Of a stretch of DNA of 28,800 nucleotides, positions 21,945 to 28,646 are shown one piece after another. The position numbers and the translations under genes were made by a program. Source of the stretch: an uncultured Lachnospiraceae bacterium (GTDB lineage Bacteria; Bacillota; Clostridia; Lachnospirales; Lachnospiraceae); contig CAJTMC010000046.1 of the NCBI GenBank assembly GCA_910577115.1, positions 1-28,800 on the forward strand. Direction: 5' to 3'. The notes below the pieces were generated by a model. It saw nothing but the letters and a program-made list of their open reading frames with translations, was not told the DNA's origin and ran no database searches. Positions within the stretch are counted from its first letter, which is position 1. Every line of letters begins with the position of its first letter.

Positions 21945-23485
21945 TGAAACTCGTTGAGAGTATACTTACAAAGAATCCGTGCTACACAGCCGGAAGAAAG
22001 ATTGATGTGAAAGGGTTGATGTTACACTCGGTTGGCTGCTCCCAGCCGAGGGCATCAGCCTTTATTAATTCACGGAACAGTCCTACATTCGATAGAGCCT
22101 GTGTTCATGGATTTATTGATGGCAATGATGGAACTGTATATCAGACACTACCTTGGAATCACAGAGGATGGCATTGTGGTTCTTCTATCAACGGAAGTGG
22201 CAACAATACTCATATCGGGGTGGAGATGTGTGAGCCTGCCTGCATTACTTATACAGGCGGTGCGACATTTAAGTGTTCAGACCTTGCTACGGCAAAGGCT
22301 GTAGCAGAAAGAACCTATAAGGCTGCCGTGGAACTTTTCGCTATGCTCTGTAAGGAGTTTAATCTTGACCCACTTGCAGACGGTGTTGTTATTTCTCATA
22401 AGGAAGGACACGCAAGGGGTATCGCATCAAATCATGGTGACCCAGAGCATTTGTGGTCACAGCTTGGACTTCCATATACTATGGATACCTTCCGTAAAGC
22501 TGTGAAATCTGCAATGGGTGGCTCTGAAGAAAAGAAGAATGGAACACAGGCTATTGTGTTTGCAGGTCTTTCAGAAAAAGATGCCGTACCTATTATCGGT
22601 GAGTTATGCCGTGAGGATATGAAGAAGAGTGGAGTGCTTGCATCCGTATCGGCTGCACAGTTTATTCTTGAGAGTGGATATGGCAAGAGCGAACTTGGAC
22701 AGAATGCCAATAATATGTTTGGTATGAAGAAATCATTATCCGGGAATACCTGGGCAGGTTCTACTTGGGATGGAACTTCTGTTTATACCAAGAAAACACA
22801 GGAACAGCATACAGATGGAACTTATGAAACTATTACGGCAGATTTTAGAAAGTATCCTTGCGTGGAAGATTCGGTTGCAGACCATTCTGCATATCTGCTT
22901 GGAGCCAAGAACGGAAGGTCACTTCGTTATAAAGGCATTAAGGGTATGAAAGATTATCGTGCCGTTGCACAGTTAATCAAAGACGGAGGCTATGCTACGA
23001 GCCTTTCCTATGTTGATAATCTTTGTAACATCATCGAAAAGTGGAATTTGACACAGTATGATACCGATAGTCAGACTATCCCGGATGATACTCCATCAAA
23101 TCCTGATACAGTCACAACATTTCCTGCTACACCTTTTTCTGTAAAGGTTATTATTGATGATTTGAATTATCGTTCAGAGCCATCTATGAATGGCAAGGTC
23201 AACGGACAGACTGGTAAGGGCACTTTTACCATTATGGAAGTAAGAAACGGTGGATGGGGCAGACTTAAGAGTGGAGCTGGTTGGATCTGGCTTTCAAATC
23301 CTACTTATTGTACGGTCGGTAAAACTGTAAAAAATACCGAGGATAGCAAAAAGTCCATTGATGAACTTGCAAAAGAGGTCATTCAGGGCAAGTGGGGAAA
23401 TGGAGCAGAGCGTAAGGAGAAACTTACGGCTGCCGGATATGACTATGCTACCGTTCAGAAGAGAGTAAACGAGATTTTAAAGTAG
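21944..23485 (+). CDS. Modular endolysin: amidase_2, glucosaminidase, SH3, CW_7-like
   Basis: Peptidoglycan hydrolase of 513 residues. Domain 1 (about 1-185) is an N-acetylmuramoyl-L-alanine amidase_2 domain with the zinc ligand His28 in GLMLHSVG, NHRGWHCG, NNTHIGVEMCEP and a distal His in HGDPEHLW. Domain 2 (about 200-375) is a glucosaminidase/lysozyme-like domain: SAAQFILESGYGKSELGQNA, then NNMFGMK, ITADFRKYPCVEDSVADHSA and YATSLSYVDNL. Domain 3 (about 400-455) is SH3-like (NYRSEPSMNGKVNGQTGKGT). The last 45 residues (IDELAKEVIQGKWGNGAERK, then YATVQKRVNEIL) are a CW_7-like cell-wall-binding motif. It has no signal peptide and depends on the holin. All key residues appear intact. Confidence 0.92.
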   Translation: MKLVESILTKNPCYTAGRKIDVKGLMLHSVGCSQPRASAFINSRNSPTFDRACVHGFIDGNDGTVYQTLPWNHRGWHCGSSINGSGNNTHIGVEMCEPACITYTGGATFKCSDLATAKAVAERTYKAAVELFAMLCKEFNLDPLADGVVISHKEGHARGIASNHGDPEHLWSQLGLPYTMDTFRKAVKSAMGGSEEKKNGTQAIVFAGLSEKDAVPIIGELCREDMKKSGVLASVSAAQFILESGYGKSELGQNANNMFGMKKSLSGNTWAGSTWDGTSVYTKKTQEQHTDGTYETITADFRKYPCVEDSVADHSAYLLGAKNGRSLRYKGIKGMKDYRAVAQLIKDGGYATSLSYVDNLCNIIEKWNLTQYDTDSQTIPDDTPSNPDTVTTFPATPFSVKVIIDDLNYRSEPSMNGKVNGQTGKGTFTIMEVRNGGWGRLKSGAGWIWLSNPTYCTVGKTVKNTEDSKKSIDELAKEVIQGKWGNGAERKEKLTAAGYDYATVQKRVNEILK

Positions 23486-23494
23486 TATACTCTC

Positions 23495-23627
23495 GATAAT
23501 CTGACTATCTTTGGTTTTTGTGAGTATAGTCCTGATAATCGGATTATCTTGGATTATCTGCAGGTATAATCTCGATAGTCCGACTATCTTTGGTTTTTGA
23601 GATTATACTCTCGATAATTAGATTATC
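23495..23627. repeat. Four palindromes at 39-40 bp period, GATAATC-n-GATTATC family
   Basis: Palindromic 15-mers start at 23495 (GATAATC-T-GACTATC), 23534 (GATAATC-G-GATTATC), 23574 (GATAGTC-C-GACTATC) and 23613 (GATAATT-A-GATTATC). Spacing is 39, 40 and 39 bp. Units also share the TTTGGTTTTTGAG-like spacer (copies 1 and 3) and GTATA. Copies 2 and 3 are perfect and differ by compensated changes. The array fills the gap between the endolysin and receptor-binding genes. Confidence 0.85.
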
Positions 23628-23629
23628 AC

Positions 23630-23661
23630 GGGGTGGCTTTTTACGGCCGCCCCTTATTTTT
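23630..23661 (+). terminator. Terminator after the lysis cassette
   Basis: GGGGTGGC pairs with GCCGCCCC (one wobble) and is followed by TTATTTTTG. It sits immediately after the palindrome array and before the next ribosome site. Confidence 0.75.
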
Positions 23662-23679
23662 GTATGTGGAGGTGTAACG

Positions 23680-23994
23680 ATGATTATACAAGGCTCAAAT
23701 CAGCCAATCGTGATTCGATTTGGTGATGATATAAAAACAAATGTATCTGACCTTAAGGTTTCCCTTTATACAGTCGGCAAGGTTCTGAAGGACTGGAACA
23801 TGGAGGACTTAAACATTAGTGGAGAGAATGCCGTGGCAAGTCTTACGCAGGAAGAAACGGCTGCATTTCCAACAGGTGCTTGTTATATAGAAATAAAGTG
23901 GCTCGACCTTGATGGAATTACACAGTTTAACAAAATCGTGAAAGACCAAATAGTGTATAGGTCAGATAAAAGAATTATGGAGGTGGGCGAATGA
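23680..23994 (+). CDS. Phage tail-fibre module protein, hypothetical
   Basis: Protein of 104 residues with an all-beta pattern: MIIQGSNQPIVIRFGDDIKT, VSDLKVSLYTVGKVLKDW, TQEETAAFPTGACYIEIKWL and QIVYRSDKRIMEVGE. It resembles small baseplate or upper-fibre accessory proteins found just before collagen-like fibre genes in Firmicute prophages; no defined function. GGAGG upstream fixes ATG 23680. The stop overlaps the next start (ATGA), so it is coupled to the collagen-like fibre gene. Confidence 0.65.
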   Translation: MIIQGSNQPIVIRFGDDIKTNVSDLKVSLYTVGKVLKDWNMEDLNISGENAVASLTQEETAAFPTGACYIEIKWLDLDGITQFNKIVKDQIVYRSDKRIMEVGE

Positions 23995-24449
23995 TTATAG
24001 ATGTAAAAGCCATAGAAACGGGTGGAACTGTAATTGATGTTGAAACCATCACAGGCTCGTCTGTATCTCTTGGCAAATCTCCTTATATAAATGAAACAAC
24101 ACAGACTTGGTGGGTTTATAACGATGCCAATAATAAATACTTTGATACGGGCATTCCAAGTACCAAAGGTCCCAAGGGAGATAAAGGGGATAAGGGTGAC
24201 AAAGGTGATGTCGGAGAAAAAGGCGAGCAGGGTATTCAAGGCAAAAAGGGTGATAAAGGAGATCAGGGCGAACAAGGTATTCAAGGAAAGAGGGGCGAAA
24301 AGGGAGACCAGGGAATACAGGGTGAGCAGGGCATTCAAGGAGAGAAAGGCGAAAAAGGGGATGCCTATACCATAACCGAGAATGATTACAATGCCATAGC
24401 CGATGTGGTTGTAGGCATTCTTGGTAATGCAGAGGAGGTGGCATATTGA
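23991..24449 (+). CDS. Collagen-like phage tail fibre protein
   Basis: Protein of 152 residues. Residues 1-58 form a beta-rich attachment domain (TQTWWVYNDANNKYFDTGIP). About 22 Gly-X-Y triplets run from residue 60 to 123 (GPKGDKGDKGDKGDVGEKG and onward, with GIQG units between), followed by a short helical end (NDYNAIADVVVGIL). Collagen repeats in phage fibres form a trimeric stalk between tail and receptor-binding tip. Only Asp, Glu, Lys, Gln, Ile and Val fill X-Y positions, the Lys-Gly-Asp/Glu type usual in bacterial collagens. The stop overlaps the next start by TTGA. Confidence 0.85.
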   Translation: MIIDVKAIETGGTVIDVETITGSSVSLGKSPYINETTQTWWVYNDANNKYFDTGIPSTKGPKGDKGDKGDKGDVGEKGEQGIQGKKGDKGDQGEQGIQGKRGEKGDQGIQGEQGIQGEKGEKGDAYTITENDYNAIADVVVGILGNAEEVAY

Positions 24450-25675
24450 GCAATAAAGTTATAAATGAACAGACAATGACGGATATCGCAGATGCCATCC
24501 GTGAAAAACTTGAAACAAGTGATAAATTCCATCCATCGGAAATGCCGGGTGCGATACACCGAATTAAGGGTGGTATAGCAGAGTGGGAAAGACCATCGGA
24601 GTGGCCTAATCTCGATAGTCTCGATTTATCAGAGTATGAAGATGTATTTGTGATTACCCTTGATAATACGAAAAAGGATGCGTGGTTTTCTGTAAAGGCA
24701 AGTACAAGCGCCGGAAGTGGAACGATTATTCTTTTTGAGCAGGGAACTGTAATTGATGGGGAGTTCATTCTTGAAAAAACATGGTGGGGAACGAAGGGAA
24801 GTACCTACCGATGCTATATAGAATCACAGTATGATTATCCAGTCATTATGGTTTCATCCCCTGTTTATACGATGACTTCCTTTGGCTATGATTCAGCACC
24901 AAGCATCAGTGGACAGACGGGTATGGGTGGAAGTCTTATGCCTGTTTTGGAATTAAGGGCAAAGATAAATAATGTGAGCAACATTACATCAAATAAAATA
25001 GCGAATTATAATACGCAGCACATCGTGATTGAAAATATGACAAAGGTTACATCCCTTGCATCTGCATTTGCGAACTGCTATTCCCTTCAGAAGATAGAGT
25101 TCAAGAATTGCGATACAAAGGCTGTTACAAATATGAGCAGTACATTTCAGTATTGTTACAGTCTGTCTGATTTTTCATTTCTTGATGATTTTGATACTTC
25201 ATCCTGCGTGAATATGACGGCATTTCTTATGTCCTGTGCTGGTCTTACAGAGTTTGATGCGTCAAATCTTGATTTCTCATCATGCACGAATATATCAAGT
25301 TTTCTGTCCGGGTGCTATAACTTAAAAACTGCATCTTTTAAGGGTACGGATTTATCGAAGGTTACAACCATAGCGAGTTTATTTCAGAACTGCTATAAGC
25401 TGGAGAACATTGATTTATCTGATGTGGATTTGACAAAGGTAACCACTATGAGTAATACATTCGGTACGGTTAATGCTTTAAGGAATGTAAAGCTGTCCCC
25501 GGTTAGTGTGGCATTTTCTTTAAGTACACAGTGCATTTCAAAGGAAACCCTGATTGGTATTATCGATGTGCTGCCAGAAGTTGATGGTCTTACCCTTACA
25601 CTTGGTAATAACAAGCAAAAACTTACAACTGAAGAAAAACAGCCACTTCTTGATAAGGGGTGGAAGATAGCATGA
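24446..25675 (+). CDS. BspA-like leucine-rich repeat protein, probable phage receptor-binding tip
   Basis: Protein of 409 residues. The first 40 residues (INEQTMTDIADAIREKLETS, then FHPSEMPGAIHRI) are a phage-fibre type N-terminus, followed by a beta-rich part. From about residue 190 to 385 it has repeats of the BspA/DUF285 kind, about 24 residues each: VTSLASAFANCYSLQKIEFK, VTNMSSTFQYCYSLSDFSFL, CVNMTAFLMSCAGLTEFDAS, CTNISSFLSGCYNLKTASFK, VTTIASLFQNCYKLENIDLS. Free bacterial BspA proteins have a signal peptide; this one does not, which fits a virion protein or tail tip that contacts host or mucosal surfaces. TTG 24446 is the start, nine bases after AGGAGG. It is the last gene of the fibre module. 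Confidence 0.8.
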   Translation: MSNKVINEQTMTDIADAIREKLETSDKFHPSEMPGAIHRIKGGIAEWERPSEWPNLDSLDLSEYEDVFVITLDNTKKDAWFSVKASTSAGSGTIILFEQGTVIDGEFILEKTWWGTKGSTYRCYIESQYDYPVIMVSSPVYTMTSFGYDSAPSISGQTGMGGSLMPVLELRAKINNVSNITSNKIANYNTQHIVIENMTKVTSLASAFANCYSLQKIEFKNCDTKAVTNMSSTFQYCYSLSDFSFLDDFDTSSCVNMTAFLMSCAGLTEFDASNLDFSSCTNISSFLSGCYNLKTASFKGTDLSKVTTIASLFQNCYKLENIDLSDVDLTKVTTMSNTFGTVNALRNVKLSPVSVAFSLSTQCISKETLIGIIDVLPEVDGLTLTLGNNKQKLTTEEKQPLLDKGWKIA

Positions 25676-25680
25676 TTTAT

Positions 25681-25720
25681 GGCTGGGTTGGTGTTTTACC
25701 GACTCAGCCTAATTTTTTTT
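25681..25720 (+). terminator. Strong terminator at the end of the phage structural region
   Basis: GGCTGGGTTGG pairs with CCGACTCAGCC (two wobbles) around GTTTTA-like loop, followed by AATTTTTTTTT. It separates phage genes from the Xis/integrase module. Confidence 0.88.
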
Positions 25721-25823
25721 TGAAAAAAATTAAAGAAATTTCTCTGAAATTAGTAGTTTTGGCATTTTTCAATACATAGCTGTTGAAAACGATGACCATT
25801 CAACGATAAGGAGGGATTGGAAT

Positions 25824-26213
25824 TTGACGGCTGAAGAGAAAAATCAGGTTCTCGCCTATAGGAGGCAAGGATTGGGATATAAGAAGATTGCAAGTATCCT
25901 TGGGATTACAGAAAACGCAGTAAAAGGGTTCTGTAAAAGACAGATATCCATTGAAGATAAAGCTGCTCCAAAGTGTGTCTGCCGTTCTTGTGGAAAGCCT
26001 GTGAAACAGAACCTCGGAAGAAAAGAGAAGAAGTTCTGTTCTGACAGATGTCGTATGATGTGGTGGAACAGTCACACGGAGCAGGTAAACAGGAAAGCAA
26101 ATTATGAATTTGTTTGTCCGAACTGTAAGAAGCATTTTGTTTGTTATGGCAATAAAAATAGGAAGTATTGTTGCCACGATTGTTATTTAGAAGATAGATA
26201 TGGGAGGAATTAA
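25824..26213 (+). CDS. HTH and double zinc-ribbon protein (sigma-70 region 4-like)
   Basis: Protein of 129 residues. Residues 1-45 form a helix-turn-helix (AYRRQGLGYKKIASILGITE, then NAVKGFCKRQ) like region 4 of sigma factors or small resolvase HTHs. Two Cys clusters follow: CVCRSCGKPV with FCSDRCRMMWW, and CPNCKKHF with CCHDCYLED, each a zinc-ribbon layout. Such proteins are common in ICE-like elements of Lachnospiraceae and are often named sigma-70-like; a role in controlling the xis-int operon fits the position. TTG 25824 is the start (GGAGGG 8 bases upstream). The next gene begins three bases after its stop. Confidence 0.8.
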   Translation: MTAEEKNQVLAYRRQGLGYKKIASILGITENAVKGFCKRQISIEDKAAPKCVCRSCGKPVKQNLGRKEKKFCSDRCRMMWWNSHTEQVNRKANYEFVCPNCKKHFVCYGNKNRKYCCHDCYLEDRYGRN

Positions 26214-26215
26214 GA

Positions 26216-26410
26216 ATGAGCAATATACCAATGAATGAGAAATACACATTATCAATTAAGGAGGCGGCTGCATACTTCGGCATTGGCATTAAGAAAATGC
26301 GTAGACTTGCAGAAGACCATACCGATTCATTTGCCGTATTAAGCGGAAACAGATACCTTATTATTCGCACAAAATTCGAAGAGTTTTTGCAGGAAACTTC
26401 TACAATATAA
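26216..26410 (+). CDS. xis: Tn916 Xis-like excisionase
   Basis: Protein of 64 residues that matches Tn916 Xis in order and spacing: IPMNEKYTLSIKEAAAYFGI, GIKKMRRLAEDH, SGNRYLIIRTKFEEFLQETS (Tn916: ERYTLTIEEASKYFRIG, LRRLAEEN, NGNRIQIKRKQFEKII). It should bind element ends and bend DNA to favour excision. It is three bases after the HTH/zinc gene and is followed by a second Xis-like gene and the integrase, all on plus. GGGAGG upstream supports ATG 26216. Confidence 0.88.
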   Translation: MSNIPMNEKYTLSIKEAAAYFGIGIKKMRRLAEDHTDSFAVLSGNRYLIIRTKFEEFLQETSTI

Positions 26411-26502
26411 ATATCTTTCATCTGCCAATAGTAGTTGCTATTTTAGGGCTTTAGAGTGATATATGGACATGGCAAAAGCTAATCAATTTTAAGGAGGTGC
26501 GT

Positions 26503-26733
26503 ATGAAGAAAGTATCGCCAGGAGAAAAGGAACTCATCACTCCGGCTGAGGCTATTGAATATTACACACTCAGTTGGAGAAAGGTTGGGGACCTTATGAA
26601 TACCAAGAACAATTTTACAGTTAAATACTACGATGACCGTAGCTTGATTATAAGACATGAGTTTGAGAAGTATTTAGCACAACACCCAGAGTTAAGGAGG
26701 ATAAAGCGTGGCAAGTACAAGAAGAGACAGTAA
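26503..26733 (+). CDS. Second Xis-like DNA-binding protein
   Basis: Protein of 76 residues with the same helix-wing layout but a divergent sequence: LITPAEAIEYYTLSWRKVGD, then YDDRSLIIRHEFEKYLAQHP, and a strongly basic end (RRIKRGKYKKRQ). AAGGAGG six bases before ATG 26503 supports the start. It overlaps the integrase start by 26 bases. It may act with the Xis at 26216 as a two-protein recombination directionality complex, or regulate int; sequence alone does not decide. Confidence 0.75.
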   Translation: MKKVSPGEKELITPAEAIEYYTLSWRKVGDLMNTKNNFTVKYYDDRSLIIRHEFEKYLAQHPELRRIKRGKYKKRQ

Positions 26734-27973
26734 ACACAGGGTTCTCCGTAAGGGAGAATCCATCAGAGCAAACGGCAAATACCAGTTCAAATACCATGTT
26801 GATGGTAAACCACATTTTGTTTACAGTTGGAGATTAGAACCAACGGATCCACAGCCTGCCGGAAAGGCACCTTGCTTATCATTAAGAGAACTTGAAAAGC
26901 AGATAGGCAGGGACTTGGATTCGCAGCTTGACCCAATGGGCAAGAATATGACGGTTATGGAATTGGTGGAGAGATACCTAAAGACAAGAACAGGAGTCAG
27001 ACCTAACACACTTATGAATTATGGATTTGTAAAGAACATCCTTAAAAAGGAAGAGTTCGGTTCAAGAAAAATGTGCAGGGTCAAGACTTCGGATGCAAAG
27101 TTGTTTTTAATCAAAATGCAACAGGATGGAAAAGGGGCAAGCACAATCAAGACCGTGCGTGGGGTTCTTCGCCCGGCATTTCAAATGGCGGTTGACGATG
27201 ACATGATTGTGAAGAATCCATTCGGATTTCAGCTTGCAGGAGTTATTCAAAACACAGAAAAGACGAGACAGGCTATCACGAAGGAGCAGATGAAGAAGTT
27301 CCTTAAGTTTGTGCATGACGATAACATTTATTGCAAGTACTACGAAACCTTCTACATTTTATTCCATACAGGAATGAGAATTTCAGAGTTTTGTGGATTG
27401 ACCCTTAAGGATGTCGATATGAAGAACAGGGTAATTGATATCAACCATCAGTTGCAGAGAACTTCCTGGGGCGAGTACATTATCGAGCCTACGAAGACCA
27501 ATGCCGGAACAAGGAAACTTCCGATGACGGATGATGTTTTCCAAATGTTTCAGGCAATCATTGAAGACAGACCAACAGACCTTCCCGAGATTATGGTGCA
27601 GGGTTATTGTGGATTCCTTTTCAGAGATAAGAACGGAATGCCGGAAGTAGCCATGCATTGGGAACACAGATTCAATCATTCGGTCAAGAGATATAATGAC
27701 ATTTTCAAAGTGCAGATGCCGAACATCACTCCTCATGTTTGTAGGCATACCTACTGTAGCAACATGGCGAGAGCGAGAATGAATCCAAAGACCCTGCAGT
27801 ACCTTATGGGGCATTCGGACATTTCGGTAACAATGAATGTTTACACGCACCTTGGATTTGATGATGCCAAGGATGAAATGATCAGGCTTGAAGAACTTGA
27901 GGCGGCCAAGAAGGAAGTCGAGAAGGTAACAGGCGAAAAGCCGATAACCCAGAAGATGTTCAAGGCAATTTAA
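26708..27973 (+). CDS. int: Complete Tn916-family tyrosine integrase
   Basis: Recombinase of 421 residues, a full Tn916 Int-type length. Residues 1-75 are the arm-site-binding domain (KHRVLRKGESIRANGKYQFK, then YHVDGKPHFVYSWRL, LSLRELEKQI); about 80-170 is the core-binding domain; the catalytic domain follows with Arg in HTGMRISEF, Lys in TKTNAGTRKLPM, HxxR in HVCRHTYCSN, His in MGHSDISVT and nucleophile Tyr in NVYTHLG. All catalytic residues are present. GTG 26708 is preceded by AAGGAGG (eight bases). It is the last gene of the HTH/xis/xis-like/int cluster and ends near a terminator, as int does at the end of Tn916-like elements; an attachment end is expected close by on the right. Confidence 0.95.
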   Translation: MASTRRDSKHRVLRKGESIRANGKYQFKYHVDGKPHFVYSWRLEPTDPQPAGKAPCLSLRELEKQIGRDLDSQLDPMGKNMTVMELVERYLKTRTGVRPNTLMNYGFVKNILKKEEFGSRKMCRVKTSDAKLFLIKMQQDGKGASTIKTVRGVLRPAFQMAVDDDMIVKNPFGFQLAGVIQNTEKTRQAITKEQMKKFLKFVHDDNIYCKYYETFYILFHTGMRISEFCGLTLKDVDMKNRVIDINHQLQRTSWGEYIIEPTKTNAGTRKLPMTDDVFQMFQAIIEDRPTDLPEIMVQGYCGFLFRDKNGMPEVAMHWEHRFNHSVKRYNDIFKVQMPNITPHVCRHTYCSNMARARMNPKTLQYLMGHSDISVTMNVYTHLGFDDAKDEMIRLEELEAAKKEVEKVTGEKPITQKMFKAI

Positions 27974-27997
27974 TTATAGAAGAAATAAGGACGATGA

Positions 27998-28031
27998 CCT
28001 CGGTGGCAATGTGCTGCCGGGGTTGTTTTTT
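27998..28031 (+). terminator. Terminator after the complete integrase
   Basis: CCTCGGTGGCA pairs with TGCTGCCGGGG through wobbles, loop ATG, followed by TTGTTTTTT. Confidence 0.75.
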
Positions 28032-28041
28032 GATAGAAAAA

Positions 28042-28079
28042 ATGTAACCATTGACATTACAACAAACCGCTTGTATTAT
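28042..28079 (+). promoter_or_regulatory. Rrf2 gene promoter with overlapping operator
   Basis: Consensus -35 TTGACA (28051-28056) and -10 TATTAT (28074-28079) with 17 bases between. The -35 is embedded in TGTAACCATTGACATTACA, an imperfect TGTAA/TTACA dyad. The 22-base sequence at 28042-28063 recurs exactly at 28584-28605. Autoregulation by the Rrf2 protein is the natural reading. Confidence 0.75.
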
Positions 28080-28097
28080 ATCTTTGAGGTGATGATT

Positions 28098-28526
28098 ATG
28101 CAGATTTCAAGCAGATTTACAATAGCAATTCATATATTTGCCTGCGTTGATACATTCGGTTCAGAGATGAAAATTACAAGTGATTTTCTCGCAGGAAGTA
28201 TTAATACAAATCCAGTCATTATAAGAAAATTATTGTCACAGTTAAAGGATGCAGGACTTATCGAAGTCAAAAGAGGACCCGGTGGGATTGATATAACAAG
28301 GCCGCTTGAGGAGATTACATTCCTGGATATATATAAGGCAGTAGAGTGTATTGAAGATGAGAAGTTATTCCATTTTCATGAAAATCCAAATCCAGAATGT
28401 CCTGTGGGTAAAAATATTCATAATATTCTGGATGATAAGTTGCAAAGTGTGCAGGAGGCTATGGAAAAGAAGTTGGCTTCTTTAACTCTTGCTGATGTGA
28501 AAAATGATTTGATTCCATTACTGTAA
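28098..28526 (+). CDS. Rrf2-family regulator, YwnA-like
   Basis: DNA-binding regulator of 142 residues. The winged helix-turn-helix is at residues 1-70 (MQISSRFTIAIHIFACVDTF, then ITSDFLAGSINTNPVIIRKL and LIEVKRGPGGIDITRPLEEI), and the C-terminal part has FLDIYKAVE and FHFHENPNPECPVG, typical of the YwnA branch. Only Cys84 and Cys101 lie in the linker, without the three-Cys set that holds the Fe-S cluster in IscR/NsrR, so a thiol or non-metal signal is more likely. GAGGTG seven bases before ATG 28098 supports the start. Identical promoter/operator sequences before and after the gene suggest that it controls itself and the unit to its right, beyond the window. Confidence 0.88.
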   Translation: MQISSRFTIAIHIFACVDTFGSEMKITSDFLAGSINTNPVIIRKLLSQLKDAGLIEVKRGPGGIDITRPLEEITFLDIYKAVECIEDEKLFHFHENPNPECPVGKNIHNILDDKLQSVQEAMEKKLASLTLADVKNDLIPLL

Positions 28527-28536
28527 AAGAGATTTG

Positions 28537-28572
28537 ATGCTGCGTTCTAACAAGAGTGCAGCATTTATTTTA
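28537..28572 (+). terminator. Terminator after the Rrf2 gene
   Basis: ATGCTGC pairs with GCAGCAT around a 14-base loop and is followed by TTATTTTATAATTATTTT. Confidence 0.65.
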
Positions 28573-28583
28573 TAATTATTTTG

Positions 28584-28646
28584 ATGTAACCATTGACATT
28601 ACAACTGTGTAGTGATATATTTCTTGATGTAACAACAGATGTTACA
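28584..28646 (+). promoter_or_regulatory. Second Rrf2-type promoter with two operators
   Basis: An exact copy of the 22-base promoter/operator sequence lies at 28584-28605. It gives -35 TTGACA (28593-28598) and, 17 bases on, -10 TATATT (28616-28621). A second, perfect palindrome TGTAACA-ACAGA-TGTTACA follows at 28628-28646. The gene it drives is not in the window. Confidence 0.75.

Noticed and set aside
23495..23627. Possible CRISPR array (regular repeat spacing)
   Set aside because: Only four units, spacers are related to each other and too short, repeats are palindromic throughout, and no cas genes are near.
24607..24620. TAATCTCGATAGTC shared with the palindrome array (23567-23580)
   Set aside because: It lies in coding sequence for NLDSL, occurs once and lacks the partner arm, so chance or codon bias suffices.
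23991..25675. Diversity-generating retroelement acting on the fibre genes
   Set aside because: No reverse transcriptase gene or template repeat was found in the window.
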